Source: Gammaproteobacteria bacterium
GTDB lineage: Bacteria; Pseudomonadota; Gammaproteobacteria; Steroidobacterales; JACDCP01
Direction: 5' to 3'
NCBI GenBank assembly: GCA_013817465.1
Contig: JACDCP010000003.1
Coordinates: forward strand, 1 to 31,846
DNA length: 31,846 nucleotides
Below are positions 16,934 through 24,732 of the stretch, piece by piece. The position numbers and the translations under genes are program-made. The notes beneath the pieces are model-generated. The model was not told the DNA's origin and did no database searches. It worked only from the letters and a program-made list of their open reading frames with translations. Every line of letters begins with the position of its first letter. The first letter of the stretch is position 1.

Positions 16934-17479
16934 ATGGTCACGGCAAACCCTGGTTCAATCTGGACGATCGGCCACTCCTCGCGGCCGATCAGCGAGTTTC
17001 TGGCTCTCCTCGAGCCGGCGCACATCGCGGCCTTGGCGGACGTGCGCCGTCATGCCGGCTCTCGCGCTCATCCTCACTTCAATCCCGGGCCTCTTGCGGA
17101 GGCGCTGTCCGCCGAAGGGATCGAATACGCACCCTTTCCGGAGCTCGGCGGTCGCAGGACGCCGAACGCCGATTCGCGTAACACGGTCTGGCGCAATCGG
17201 TCCTTCCGTGGCTACGCCGATTACATGGAGACCAGCGAATACCGCGCCGGAATCGACCGCCTCCTGATTGTTGCCGCCGAAAAACGCACCGTGGTGCTGT
17301 GCGCGGAAGCCTTGTGGTGGCAGTGCCACCGAGCGTTGATCGCCGATGATCTGAAAGCGCGAGGAATCACCATCTCCCACATCATGGGCGCCGGCAAACC
17401 GGTCGAGCACCCGTACACTTCCGCAGCTCAGCTCGTGGATGGAAAGCTGGTTTATGGAGCCGGGACCGGGCCAGCTTAA
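16934..17479 (+). CDS. DUF488 family protein
   Basis: A 181-aa DUF488 protein of unknown biochemical role. Family marks are the N-terminal IWTIGHSSRPISEFLALL (residues 9-26), ALADVRRHAGSRAHPHFNP and FPELGGRRTP. Near the middle lies CAEALWWQCHRALIADDL, the family's cysteine/CHR block. From memory, most members read CAExxPxxCHR, so LWW here is a variant that keeps both cysteines. ATG at 16934 is chosen because family homology begins directly after it. It is the first gene of the plus-strand run to 21285, about 90 bases before the MBL hydrolase gene. The upstream region is largely repeat copy B, so the promoter must lie in or beyond the repeat. Confidence 0.87.
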   Translation: MVTANPGSIWTIGHSSRPISEFLALLEPAHIAALADVRRHAGSRAHPHFNPGPLAEALSAEGIEYAPFPELGGRRTPNADSRNTVWRNRSFRGYADYMETSEYRAGIDRLLIVAAEKRTVVLCAEALWWQCHRALIADDLKARGITISHIMGAGKPVEHPYTSAAQLVDGKLVYGAGTGPA

Positions 17480-17572
17480 GCCGGACCGGAACCTTCCCGT
17501 CAGGCGGCGGTCCTTTCCACAGCCAGCCTCCCGATGCCACAACAGCAAATTTTTTCACGGAGGTGTCCGTCC

Positions 17573-18669
17573 ATGCAGCCTCGAACCCTACGGCTCGGTC
17601 TTGCGCTCCTGTTTGCAATCCCGCCTGTCCTCGAGGCCGACGAGCTGGCGTTGAAGGAGTATGACGTCGTGCGCCTTGCCGAGGCGTCCACGGCATCGTC
17701 TGGCAGGAGCCGCTGCTCGATCGCATCGAGGGCAACGCGCTCATCGTCATCAACGATCAGGATGTGCTCGTCGTGGACACGGGCCTGTTCCCGTCCACTG
17801 GCCGGCGCATGGCAGACGAAGTGCGCAAGCTGACCAATAAGCCGGTGCGTTATGTCGTCAATACGCACTGGCATGACGATCACCACGGCGGCAACCAGGT
17901 CTATCGGGAGATCTGGCCCGATGTCGAGTTCATATCGCACGCCCGCACCCGTACCGACGCGATCGAGCAGTCGCATGAACCCCGTGCCGGGAACACCGCC
18001 AGGCTGGAGAAGGCAATCCCGGACCTGGAACGCTGGCTCGGAACGGGCGAGGATGACGAGGGCAAGCCGCTCGACGCTGCGCGGCGCAAGCGCGTCGAAC
18101 AGGCGATCGCTTTCTACCGTGCCGCCATTCCGGAGCTCGAAAGCATCGAACCGACGACGCCGGATCTCACCTTCGAAGACGCGCTCGTGCTGCGCCGGGG
18201 CGAGCGTACGATCGAGATCCGCTGGCTGGGTCTCGGCAATACTCGTGGAGACGTCGTTGTTTTTCTGCCGCGCGAGCGGATCGTCGCCACCGGCGATCTG
18301 GTCGTCCATCCCATACCGTTCGGCTTCGGCTCGTACTACGCTGACTGGCCCGACACGCTCGGCAACATCGACGCGCTGGAGGCGGACATAGTCTTTCCCG
18401 GACATGGCGCCGTGCAGCGGGACAGCGCCTACATCGACCAGCTCCGGGCGCTGTTTCACGATCTCGTCGTCAACGTGGAAGTTGCAATCGCCGACGGCGC
18501 CAACCTGGAGGAAACTCAGGAGCGCGTGACTCTCGCGGAATGGAAAGAGAAATTCGCAGGCTCGGACGACCGCAAACAGAGATCGTTCACGGCCTTCTTC
18601 GTGCAGCCCGCCGTGGAACGCGCCTGGCGACAGGCGATGGGCGAGCCGGATACCCAGAAAGTGCAATGA
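17573..18669 (+). pseudogene. Exported metallo-beta-lactamase-fold hydrolase, one-base frameshift
   Basis: ATG at 17573 follows GGAGGT at an 8-base spacing and starts MQPRTLRLGLALLFAIPPVL, a signal peptide. The frame holds through KEYDVVRLAE and then breaks near 17681-17685. In the next frame HGIVWQEPLLDRIEGNALIV leads on to NDQDVLVVDTGLFPSTG. GAGGCGTCC read as GAGGGCGTCC would restore it, so one G seems lost. Repaired, the product is 365 aa. Metal-binding NTHWHDDHHGGN gives the HxHxDH motif, and later GDLVVHPIP and FPGHG are present. The usual third-histidine position reads GNTRGDVVVFLP, with Asn, which I recall as common in this subfamily. Substrate is unknown. Its stop overlaps the next gene start (ATGA). 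If the lesion is an assembly error, the enzyme is intact. Confidence 0.85.
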
Positions 18670-19274
18670 AGCCGCGCCGCATGTGGGAATCCGACCGGGA
18701 AGTTCTGCGAGACGGCAAGGTTCATAGACTCGTCGTCCGGCGCGACGGGGCGAACCTCATGTACTCGGCCGCCGTCGAGGCCTGGCAGAGCGATGCAGAG
18801 TTCCGTTCGTTTTTCATTTCGCTCCTCGAAGAGGCTCCGTTCGCTGCCTATTTCTGGGAGACTCCGCCGATCACCGGGCCGACGTTCGCGCGCCAGTTCG
18901 AGTTCGTTCTCGTCGACAGTGCGTCGCTGGCGCGAATGCATGCGGACAGCAGCGATTTCTCGGGTTATTTCGACGCAGCGGGCAGCGATGAAGCCGCGGT
19001 TGGATTTTCGAATCTCGGCGACGACGCATTCCTGATAGCGCCATGCCCGCGAGCGCCAGAGCCGGCCTATACTCATCTGGCGGCTTTCGTGCGCAAAGCG
19101 CCGAAGGAACAGCAGCATGCGCTGTGGCAAGCGGTCGGCGCGGCTGTCGAGCGGCGCCTCGACGCACGGCCGCTCTGGCTGAGCACGTCAGGCGGCGGCG
19201 TGCCCTGGCTCCACGTTCGCCTGGACTCGCGGCCGAAATACTACACTTACGATCCGTACCGATGGTCAGACTGA
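18666..19274 (+). CDS. DUF6940-like protein of unknown function
   Basis: A 202-aa soluble protein starting MKPRRMWESDREVLRDGKVH. Recognisable stretches are FRSFFISLLEEAPFAAYFWE followed by TPPITGP, VGFSNLGDDAFLIAPCP, and the C-terminal LSTSGGGVPWLHVRLDSRPK with YYTYDPYR. I associate these with DUF6940, from memory. No catalytic motif is evident, and there is no signal peptide or membrane segment. Its start overlaps the MBL hydrolase stop by four bases (ATGA), a usual sign of translational coupling, so it may work with that hydrolase. The cupin gene follows within 11 bases. Confidence 0.75.
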   Translation: MKPRRMWESDREVLRDGKVHRLVVRRDGANLMYSAAVEAWQSDAEFRSFFISLLEEAPFAAYFWETPPITGPTFARQFEFVLVDSASLARMHADSSDFSGYFDAAGSDEAAVGFSNLGDDAFLIAPCPRAPEPAYTHLAAFVRKAPKEQQHALWQAVGAAVERRLDARPLWLSTSGGGVPWLHVRLDSRPKYYTYDPYRWSD

Positions 19275-19285
19275 GGGCGTACGAC

Positions 19286-19627
19286 ATGCAACGAAAGCAA
19301 CTTCGTTTCGACACGAATTTCGATGTTGTTGCCGGCAATGCACGGGCACAGGCGGCGGTCATGGTGCTCGCTCCCGGCCGGACGACCGGCGGGCCGGATA
19401 ATCGCCACCGCGGCAGCGACCAATGGCTGTATGTGGTTTCGGGTGAAGGTACGGCCATCGTCGAAGGCAGGCAGCATGCGTTGAGCAACGGAGTGGTGCT
19501 GCTGATCGAGCGCGGTGAAGCGCACGAAATTCGAAATGGCGACGACGCACCGCTCGAGACGCTCAACTTTTATGTGCCGCCGGCATACTCCCGCGACGGC
19601 GACGAGCTGCCTGCCGGCAAAGCCTGA
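19286..19627 (+). CDS. Small single-domain cupin protein
   Basis: A 113-aa single-domain cupin beta-barrel. The first metal motif region reads GGPDNRHRGSDQWLYVVSGE (near residues 36-55), with a histidine but fewer of the classical ligands. GTAIVEGRQHALSNGVVLLI and GEAHEIRNGD form the second motif, with another histidine; LETLNFYVPPAYS closes the barrel. Such proteins may be isomerases, dioxygenases or sugar-binding regulators, and none can be chosen here. ATG at 19286 has GAGGG 9 bases upstream. An in-frame ATG at 19262 inside the previous gene is possible. It is embedded in the plus-strand operon, 71 bases before the hydrolase gene. Confidence 0.85.
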   Translation: MQRKQLRFDTNFDVVAGNARAQAAVMVLAPGRTTGGPDNRHRGSDQWLYVVSGEGTAIVEGRQHALSNGVVLLIERGEAHEIRNGDDAPLETLNFYVPPAYSRDGDELPAGKA

Positions 19628-19698
19628 AAGGTCGCCAAGTGAACCTCACGGCAGCTCCCTGGCTCGAACCCAAATCCTTACGGGCCAGGAGCCAGAAC

Positions 19699-20639
19699 AT
19701 GATCGGTATTGCGCACTTCAGGCACGGATCCATCGTTTTCGGCTGCTTGCTGGCTGCCTGCGTGCGGCCTGCGGGTTTGCACGAGACAGAAGGGACCGGG
19801 ATCAGCAAGACGGTTTTTGCGTATGGCTCCTCGATCCCGTCCGATCTGCGGGAAAAGTCGCCGACGACCGGCAGGGCGTCACTATCCGGGACCTGGACTA
19901 CGCGGCCTACGAGCCCCGGCACGGCCGCATCCAGGCATACCTCGTCGAGCCCGAAGGCGCGGGCCCGTTCGCCGGCGTTCTTTTTTTCCACTGGCTCGGC
20001 GAGCCGAACGGCGATCGCGGCCAGTTCCTCGATGAAGCCGTGGCGTTGGCGGGACATGGAACTGTTTCACTGTTGATTCAAGGCTATTTCCCCTGGCTGG
20101 AAGCGCCTGTCGATGGGCCGACGGACCGGCAGCAGGTCATCGACCAGGTCATCGAAGTCCGGCGTGCGCTCGATCTGCTGCTGGCACGGCCGCAAGTCGA
20201 TGCAGAGCGCATCGGTTATGTCGGGCATGACTACGGGGCGATGCACGGCGCGATCGTTGCGGGTCTGGAGAACCGGATCGATACCTATATCCTCATAGCG
20301 GGCATGGGCAATTTCGGCGACTGGTCGCTCAAGTATTGGCCGGAGACCGCGGCCGGCGGCGAAGGGGCGTACCGGCAGGCCACGCAGGACATCGATCCGA
20401 TTCTCTATATCTCCCGGGCCGCTCCGGCCGAACTGCTGTTTCAGTTCGCGGATTCGGATATCTACATTTCACAGGAGACCGCGCTTGCGTTCTACAATGA
20501 GGCCAGCGAGCCGAAGCAGATCCAATGGTACGAAGCCGCTCACGACCTCAACGTGAAAGAGGCACAGGATGCCCGCCTGGAATGGCTCGGACGGCAACTC
20601 GATCTAGCTGGAGCCGATCATGAACAAGGACGCAAATAG
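19699..20639 (+). pseudogene. Dienelactone hydrolase-like lipoprotein, one-base frameshift
   Basis: ATG at 19699 has AGGAG at a 7-base spacing and starts MIGIAHFRHGSIVFGCLLAA, followed by C, giving the lipobox LAAC. The frame continues ISKTVFAYGSSIPSDLREK and then fails at an A4 run (19853-19856). In the next frame VADDRQGVTIRDLDYAAYEP carries on. GAAAAAGTC instead of GAAAAGTC would restore DLREKVADD, so one A appears lost; repaired length is 313 aa. The alpha/beta hydrolase core shows GVLFFHWLGEPNGDRG, the nucleophile elbow GYVGHDYGAMHG with Asp where Ser or Cys is usual, and late AAHDLNVKEAQDARLEWL with the likely catalytic histidine. Related proteins with GHDxGA are known to me from memory. 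The end overlaps the dioxygenase start by 20 bases. Confidence 0.83.
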
Positions 20640-21285
20640 TCTTGTCGATCGCCGCAACTTTCTCCGCGGCATGACGCTTGGGGCCGCTGTGCTCGCGGTG
20701 CCCGGCGTTTTCGCTGACGAGCTCGTGCGCACGCCGGCTCAAACGGCAGGACCTTTTTACCCGGACAAACTGCCTCTCGACACCGACAACGACCTCCTGT
20801 CCATCAACGGCGCCAGGACGCAGGCTGTCGGCGAAATCACCTGGCTGTCCGGGCGGATTCTCGACGCGCGCGGGAAGCCAATGCACAGCGCAGTCGTCGA
20901 AATATGGCAAGTGGACAATAACGGTGCCTATCTGCATGCGCAAAGTGGGAATCGGCAGCGACTCGACGGCAACTTTCAGGGTTTCGGGCGTTTTCTGACG
21001 GGGTCGAGCGGAGAGTATCTGTTCCGCACCATCAAACCCGTGCCGTACGGCAGTCGTACGCCGCACATTCATTTCGCGGTGCGCATGCAGGGAATGCACC
21101 AGTTCACCACGCAGTGTTACGTCAAGGGCGAGCCTCGCAACGAGCGCGACGGCGTTTTGAACCGCATCGATGATGCAAGAGCGAAGGCCTCCGTGATTGT
21201 GCCATTTCTGCCTTTGCAAGCCTCGCGCACGGGCGAGCTGACGGCTCGCTTCGATATCGCTCTCGGATTCACACCGCAGGCGTAA
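20620..21285 (+). CDS. Intradiol ring-cleavage dioxygenase with Tat-type signal
   Basis: A 221-aa protein of the protocatechuate 3,4-dioxygenase/catechol dioxygenase family, which uses Fe(III) to cleave catechols between the hydroxyls. Four likely iron ligands are present: Y104 (NGAYLHA), Y133 (GEYLFRTIKPVPYG), H149 and H151 (RTPHIHFAV). TAGPFYPDKLPL (42-53) is the family's N-terminal mark. The leader VDRRNFLRGMTLGAAVLAVP has twin arginines and a hydrophobic stretch, so Tat export is likely, unusual for enzymes of central aromatic catabolism but common among related periplasmic dioxygenases. The ATG at 20620 has GGAG upstream and overlaps the hydrolase by 20 bases, so the two are probably co-translated. 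Ring cleavage followed by lactone hydrolysis would make biochemical sense, but the substrate is unknown. Confidence 0.9.
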   Translation: MNKDANSLVDRRNFLRGMTLGAAVLAVPGVFADELVRTPAQTAGPFYPDKLPLDTDNDLLSINGARTQAVGEITWLSGRILDARGKPMHSAVVEIWQVDNNGAYLHAQSGNRQRLDGNFQGFGRFLTGSSGEYLFRTIKPVPYGSRTPHIHFAVRMQGMHQFTTQCYVKGEPRNERDGVLNRIDDARAKASVIVPFLPLQASRTGELTARFDIALGFTPQA

Positions 21286-21294
21286 TGCGGGCGG

Positions 21295-21337
21295 CTAGCA
21301 TGCTGCTGAAAAACTCTGTTTTTCAACATCCTGCTAG
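21295..21337. repeat. Minimal MITE-like element, copy E
   Basis: A 35-base core (21299-21333) is flanked by CTAG on both sides (21295-21298, 21334-21337). It consists of the two element ends facing each other across TCT: CATGCTGCTGAAAAAC and GTTTTTCAACATCCTG. Of the 20 positions in each arm counted with the CTAG, 17 pair. The right-hand CTAG supplies the TAG stop of the SDR gene. The T-rich stem between convergent genes could serve as a bidirectional terminator. Confidence 0.8.
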
Positions 21338-22137
21338 CGACGCGCCTCGATGGCATTGCGCGCGATGCGGTCGATCAGGCCGGGCGCGAGCAATTTCAGC
21401 CACCGCCCGGCGCGGCCGCGCCAGGAGGTGAACTGCACGCGCTTGCGCTTTTCCATAGCCTCGACGATCAGCGCGGCGCACTCCTCAGCGCTCATGAGCC
21501 TGCGCTCCTCGAGCGGGCTCTTGCCGAGCGGCCTGCCATCGGAGCCAAGCGCCCGCTTGTGAATCTCGGTACGCACGAAATCCGGCGCGATTATGGTCAC
21601 CGATACGCCGCTGTTCTCGAGTTCGATGCGCAGTGAGTCGAAGAAACCGAACAGCGCATGCTTACTGGCCGCGTAGCCGCTGCGCGTGGGCACGCCGGTG
21701 AGTCCCGCCAGGCTCGACAGGGCGACGATGCGGCCGCGAGTTTGTTTGAGGTGGGGCAGGGCATAAAAAGTGCACCAGACGCTGCTCAGATAATTGAGGC
21801 GCATGATCCGCTCGAACACGCCCGTGTCCTGCACGTCCTCGACTCTCGTCCATAAGGTGCCGCCGGCATTGTTCACGAGCGCATCGAGGCGGCCGAAACG
21901 CTCCATTGCCCGTTGGATGAGTTGACGGCAGCGCATTTCATCGGTGAGGTCGGCGCGTACGATCAGCGTTTCCGCGCCGTTTGCGTTGCAGACGGAGGCT
22001 AGCGAACCGAGGCGCTCCTCGTTGCGCGCCGCCAGCACGAGCTTCGGTCGCTGCGGCGCGAGCGCCAACGCCAGCGCACGGCCGATGCCTTCGGACGCGC
22101 CGGTCACTATGACCACCTGATCCGTAAATGTAGCCAT
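21334..22137 (-). CDS. Short-chain dehydrogenase/reductase (SDR)
   Basis: A 267-aa classical SDR oxidoreductase. The nucleotide-binding TGASEGIG is at residues 12-19, NNAG follows LDALV near 87-90, and the active-site serine lies in IVALSSLAGLTG. Y and K are in SGYAASKHALFGF. RNEER after beta-2 and the basic residues nearby suggest NADP(H). The C-terminal extension (KRVQFTSWRGRAGRWLKLLA, then PGLIDRIAR) is typical of SDRs with a membrane-associated tail, such as those acting on lipids or ketones. ATG at 22137 starts MATFTDQVV; an in-frame ATG at 22149 is possible. The stop TAG lies in the target duplication of repeat copy E. The gene is divergent from the small lipoprotein, with a palindromic repeat between them. 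Confidence 0.9.
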   Translation of the reverse strand: MATFTDQVVIVTGASEGIGRALALALAPQRPKLVLAARNEERLGSLASVCNANGAETLIVRADLTDEMRCRQLIQRAMERFGRLDALVNNAGGTLWTRVEDVQDTGVFERIMRLNYLSSVWCTFYALPHLKQTRGRIVALSSLAGLTGVPTRSGYAASKHALFGFFDSLRIELENSGVSVTIIAPDFVRTEIHKRALGSDGRPLGKSPLEERRLMSAEECAALIVEAMEKRKRVQFTSWRGRAGRWLKLLAPGLIDRIARNAIEARR

Positions 22138-22188
22138 GCCGCCCCTCATGCGGCCCCGATCATAGCAGCGGTGTCGATGTGTCGTTAG

Positions 22189-22263
22189 AAAATGGGGACA
22201 TTCCTGATTTCCGTCATTGGGTTAAACGGGACCGTCATAGGAAATCAGGAATGTCCCCATTTT
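22189..22263. repeat. Perfect 24-bp palindrome of the GGGGACATTCC family
   Basis: Arms at 22189-22212 and 22240-22263 are perfect reverse complements over 24 bases, beginning AAAATGGGGACATTCC, around a 27-base centre. It sits between the divergent SDR and lipoprotein genes, ending 47 bases before the chosen lipoprotein start. A transcript would fold into a long stem. The outer 16 bases recur at 6996, and a diverged whole copy lies at 31545. Confidence 0.88.
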
Positions 22264-22310
22264 GCGGGCTAAACTCCATCGAAGCTGAATCGATGAACGA
22301 GGTCGTGGCC

Positions 22311-22529
22311 ATGCGCAGAATCTGCATTGCTTTGGTTCCGGCGATAATATGCGCCGTGCCGGCCTGCACCGATTCCGAACCGGTTGCTCCGGCCGCTGAG
22401 CGTGAAACAGTTTTCGACCCGATGGTGGATACTATCGAAAAGGCTGAACAGGTCGACGACCTGGCACGATCCCGCATGGACACGCTGAATGAGCAGCTCG
22501 AGCAATCGGAAGGTGGCCGGGATCCGTGA
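22311..22529 (+). CDS. Small putative lipoprotein
   Basis: A 72-aa product starting MRRICIALVPAIICAVPACT. The charged start, hydrophobic core and cysteine after VPA suggest a lipoprotein signal, though VPAC is an imperfect lipobox. The mature part ends in a helical, charged stretch (DTIEKAEQVDDLARSRMDTL) that looks amphipathic or coiled, followed by NEQLEQSEGG. An in-frame ATG at 22293 would add six residues; 22311 is preferred because GAGG lies about 9 bases upstream and the signal fits better. No family is recognised. The following gene overlaps its end, so they are probably co-transcribed. Confidence 0.6.
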   Translation: MRRICIALVPAIICAVPACTDSEPVAPAAERETVFDPMVDTIEKAEQVDDLARSRMDTLNEQLEQSEGGRDP

Positions 22530-22989
22530 GCGCACCGACAGCCAGGCCGCAGGCTGGCCGGAAAAGCTGGTCGAAGCATTCCGCACGGCGCATTTCGATA
22601 TCCTCATCGATCCCCGGCCTGTGACCCTGTCGCTGTATGGCGTCGTGCCGTGCGGCACCCACCGGCTGGAAAAGCGGCTTGCGGTGGTCACCGGCTGGAA
22701 TCCAGGCATGTCGCGTCCCGATCACGCCGTCAACGAGCAGGCGAACAAGCGACTGGAAGCCCGTTTGCGCGAGGACGGGCTGCGCTACGTGCCTGCGGTA
22801 GGACGCAGTCCTGACAGGTCGCACGCAGAGCCGTCGTTCGCCGTGTTCGACCTCGACGCGGACGAGGCCCGTGCGCTGGCCGAGGACTTCGGGCAGGCGG
22901 CAGTTTTCTGTTGGGATGGCAAACGCGCGCACCTCGAATGGTGCAGACCGCCGCAGGAGAGCGACCTTGGAACGAATTCCGGAGCCTGA
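22489..22989 (+). CDS. DUF3293 family protein
   Basis: The product is 166 aa from ATG 22489, or 158 aa from a GTG at 22513. Recognisable DUF3293 stretches are AVVTGWNPGMSRPDHAVNEQ, then NKRLEARLREDGLRYVPAVG, AEPSFAVFDLDADEARALAE and FGQAAVFCWDG. The function of the family is not known to me. There is no signal peptide or membrane segment. The start overlaps the lipoprotein gene by 41 bases if ATG 22489 is right, and neither start has a strong ribosome site. Family similarity begins only near FRTAHFDILI, so the N-terminus is uncertain. The methyltransferase overlaps its end by 23 bases, indicating a coupled pair. Confidence 0.8.
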   Translation: MSSSSNRKVAGIRERTDSQAAGWPEKLVEAFRTAHFDILIDPRPVTLSLYGVVPCGTHRLEKRLAVVTGWNPGMSRPDHAVNEQANKRLEARLREDGLRYVPAVGRSPDRSHAEPSFAVFDLDADEARALAEDFGQAAVFCWDGKRAHLEWCRPPQESDLGTNSGA

Positions 22990-23632
22990 GCTGATGGATG
23001 ACGAGGCGCAGGCGCGCGCCTATGCGGAGGCGGACTTCAGCGAACCCAACGCAAGGTTTGTCGAGCTGTTTGCGAAGCTGGCGCCTGATTTCGCTGGCGA
23101 CGTGCTGGATCTCGGTTGCGGTCCGGGCGATATTGCGCTGCGGCTGGCGCGACGCTTTCCCGGCGCGCGTTTCGATGCCGTCGATGCATCGGAGGCGATG
23201 CTCTCGCTCGCCCGCCGCGTGCTCGAGGATGAATCCGATCTGGCGGCGCGCGTCGGCTTTCTAAATGCGCGTATCCCCGGCGCACGCATGCCTCGCCCCC
23301 GCTACGGGGCGGTGATCAGCAACAGTCTGCTGCATCATCTGCCCGATCCGGGCTTTCTGTGGAAAACTGTGGGCGAATACGCTGCACCGGGCGCGTTCAT
23401 CCTGGTGATGGACCTGATACGACCGGCGTCGACCGAACAGACAAGCGAGCTCGTCGCGAGATATGCCATCGACGAGCCGGAGATTCTGCGGCGGGATTTC
23501 TACAATTCCCTGCTTGCAGCCTTCGAGCCGGCCGAGGTCGAAGTCCAGCTCGCCGAGGCCGGCCTGGAATTTTTGAACGTCAACCCGGTATCCGACCGGC
23601 ATCTGCTGGTGTCGGGGCGCATGCCGAATTGA
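22967..23632 (+). CDS. Class I SAM-dependent methyltransferase
   Basis: A 221-aa methyltransferase with the Rossmann-type SAM fold. Motif I is VLDLGCGPGDIALRLARRFP, followed by FDAVDASEAMLSLARR with the ribose-binding acid, and YGAVISNSLLHHLPDP for the post-motif II region. The LLHHLPDP form is common in UbiE-like and related small-molecule methyltransferases; the substrate is unknown. The start is TTG at 22967, with AGGAGAG about 6 bases upstream, giving MERIPEPELMDD; I recall RIPEPELMD as a usual N-terminus of such proteins. ATG at 22994 is an alternative, also with a GGAG upstream. It overlaps the DUF3293 gene by 23 bases and converges with glk across about 100 bases that show no clear terminator. 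Confidence 0.87.
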   Translation: MERIPEPELMDDEAQARAYAEADFSEPNARFVELFAKLAPDFAGDVLDLGCGPGDIALRLARRFPGARFDAVDASEAMLSLARRVLEDESDLAARVGFLNARIPGARMPRPRYGAVISNSLLHHLPDPGFLWKTVGEYAAPGAFILVMDLIRPASTEQTSELVARYAIDEPEILRRDFYNSLLAAFEPAEVEVQLAEAGLEFLNVNPVSDRHLLVSGRMPN

Positions 23633-23735
23633 GTTGTCATCGACGAAAGGCCGGATGCAGCCTCGATTGCGGGCTGGAACAAGCGCGCAGCGCGGTTCCC
23701 GCAGTGCGCCGGCGACAACGCAGCGCCTTGCTGGC

Positions 23736-24722
23736 CTACGACCGAGCCGGCCCGGCTTGTGGCGGGCCGTGGCTGCTCGCGAGCAGGTATTGCAGTCCGA
23801 GCAGCGCGGGATGCTCGACCGTGATGAGCCGGGTCGGAATGGCAGCGAGGTAGCCTCGATAACGGCCCTTGTCCTCGAAGCGCGCGCGAAACTGTGATAC
23901 CTGCAGGGCGGCTGCGACGTCCGGCAGGATGCCGCCGCTCAGATACACCCCGCCGACCGCACCAAAAGTCAGCGCCACATTGCCCGCCACCGTGCCGAGA
24001 AACGCGAAGAACTGATCGAGACAGCGTGAGGCCCGCCCATCCCCCTGCGCCGCCCGTGCGGTGATTTCCTTCGGCGCGAGCTCCGCGGCGTCGGCGTCCG
24101 TCTCCGCGGCCAGCGCTTCATACAGATTCGTGAGTCCCGGTCCGGACAGTACACGTTCCGCGGAGCAGTGACCGAAGCGGCTGCGCAGCCTCGTGATGAT
24201 CCGCGTCTCGATATCGGTTATAGCGGCGAGCGAGGCATGACCGCCTTCGCCTGGCACGGCAATCCAGCCGTCGCCGGCGCGGACGAGGCCCGCGATCCCG
24301 ATGCCCGTACCCGGGCCGAGCACCACCCGCGCCGCATACGGCAATGCCTGGCCGCCGCCGATGGAAAGCGAGTCCGATTCCCCGAGCATCGGCAGGGAGA
24401 GGGCTTGCGCGGCGAAATCATTGATGACGTCGAGGCGCTCGAGAGCCAGCTCGCCTGCGAGCTGGCGGATCGAGAACTGCCAGCGCCGGTTGGTGAACGT
24501 GACATGGTCGCCGACGATCGGCGCGGCGACGGCGAAGGCGCCGGATCCGGGCGGAGTATGCGCTTGGTCCGTGAGAAACGCGCGAATGACGTCGCGCAGA
24601 TTATCGAAGCGGTCGTTATGGTAACTGCGCACCGGCGACCGCCCGCCGCGGGCGTCGAGCAGGGCACACCGCGTATGCGTGCCGCCGACGTCTGCAATGA
24701 GCGCCGCGGCACCGCGGCTCAC
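23736..24722 (-). CDS. glk: Glucokinase
   Basis: The 328-aa protein is a bacterial glucokinase of the Glk type, phosphorylating glucose with ATP in the cytoplasm. ATP-binding LIADVGGTHTRCALLDA is at the N-terminus. The catalytic aspartate block is VINDFAAQALSLPML. GPGTGIGIAGLV is the adenosine-binding region, and VPGEGGHASLA carries the EGGH sugar-binding motif. The start is taken as GTG at 24722, giving MSRGAAALIADVGG, with AGAGGG upstream. The same frame is open to 24938, but that part translates repeat copy C and the end of otsA, so it is not coding. Glk follows otsA on the same strand, separated by the repeat, and would phosphorylate glucose freed by a trehalase or glucoamylase. Confidence 0.92.
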   Translation of the reverse strand: MSRGAAALIADVGGTHTRCALLDARGGRSPVRSYHNDRFDNLRDVIRAFLTDQAHTPPGSGAFAVAAPIVGDHVTFTNRRWQFSIRQLAGELALERLDVINDFAAQALSLPMLGESDSLSIGGGQALPYAARVVLGPGTGIGIAGLVRAGDGWIAVPGEGGHASLAAITDIETRIITRLRSRFGHCSAERVLSGPGLTNLYEALAAETDADAAELAPKEITARAAQGDGRASRCLDQFFAFLGTVAGNVALTFGAVGGVYLSGGILPDVAAALQVSQFRARFEDKGRYRGYLAAIPTRLITVEHPALLGLQYLLASSHGPPQAGPARS

Positions 24723-24732
24723 GCAGCGCCCT

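Noticed and set aside
23633..23735. Terminator or small gene between the methyltransferase and glk
   Set aside because: No clear stem with a T tract and no start with a ribosome site could be found in these bases.
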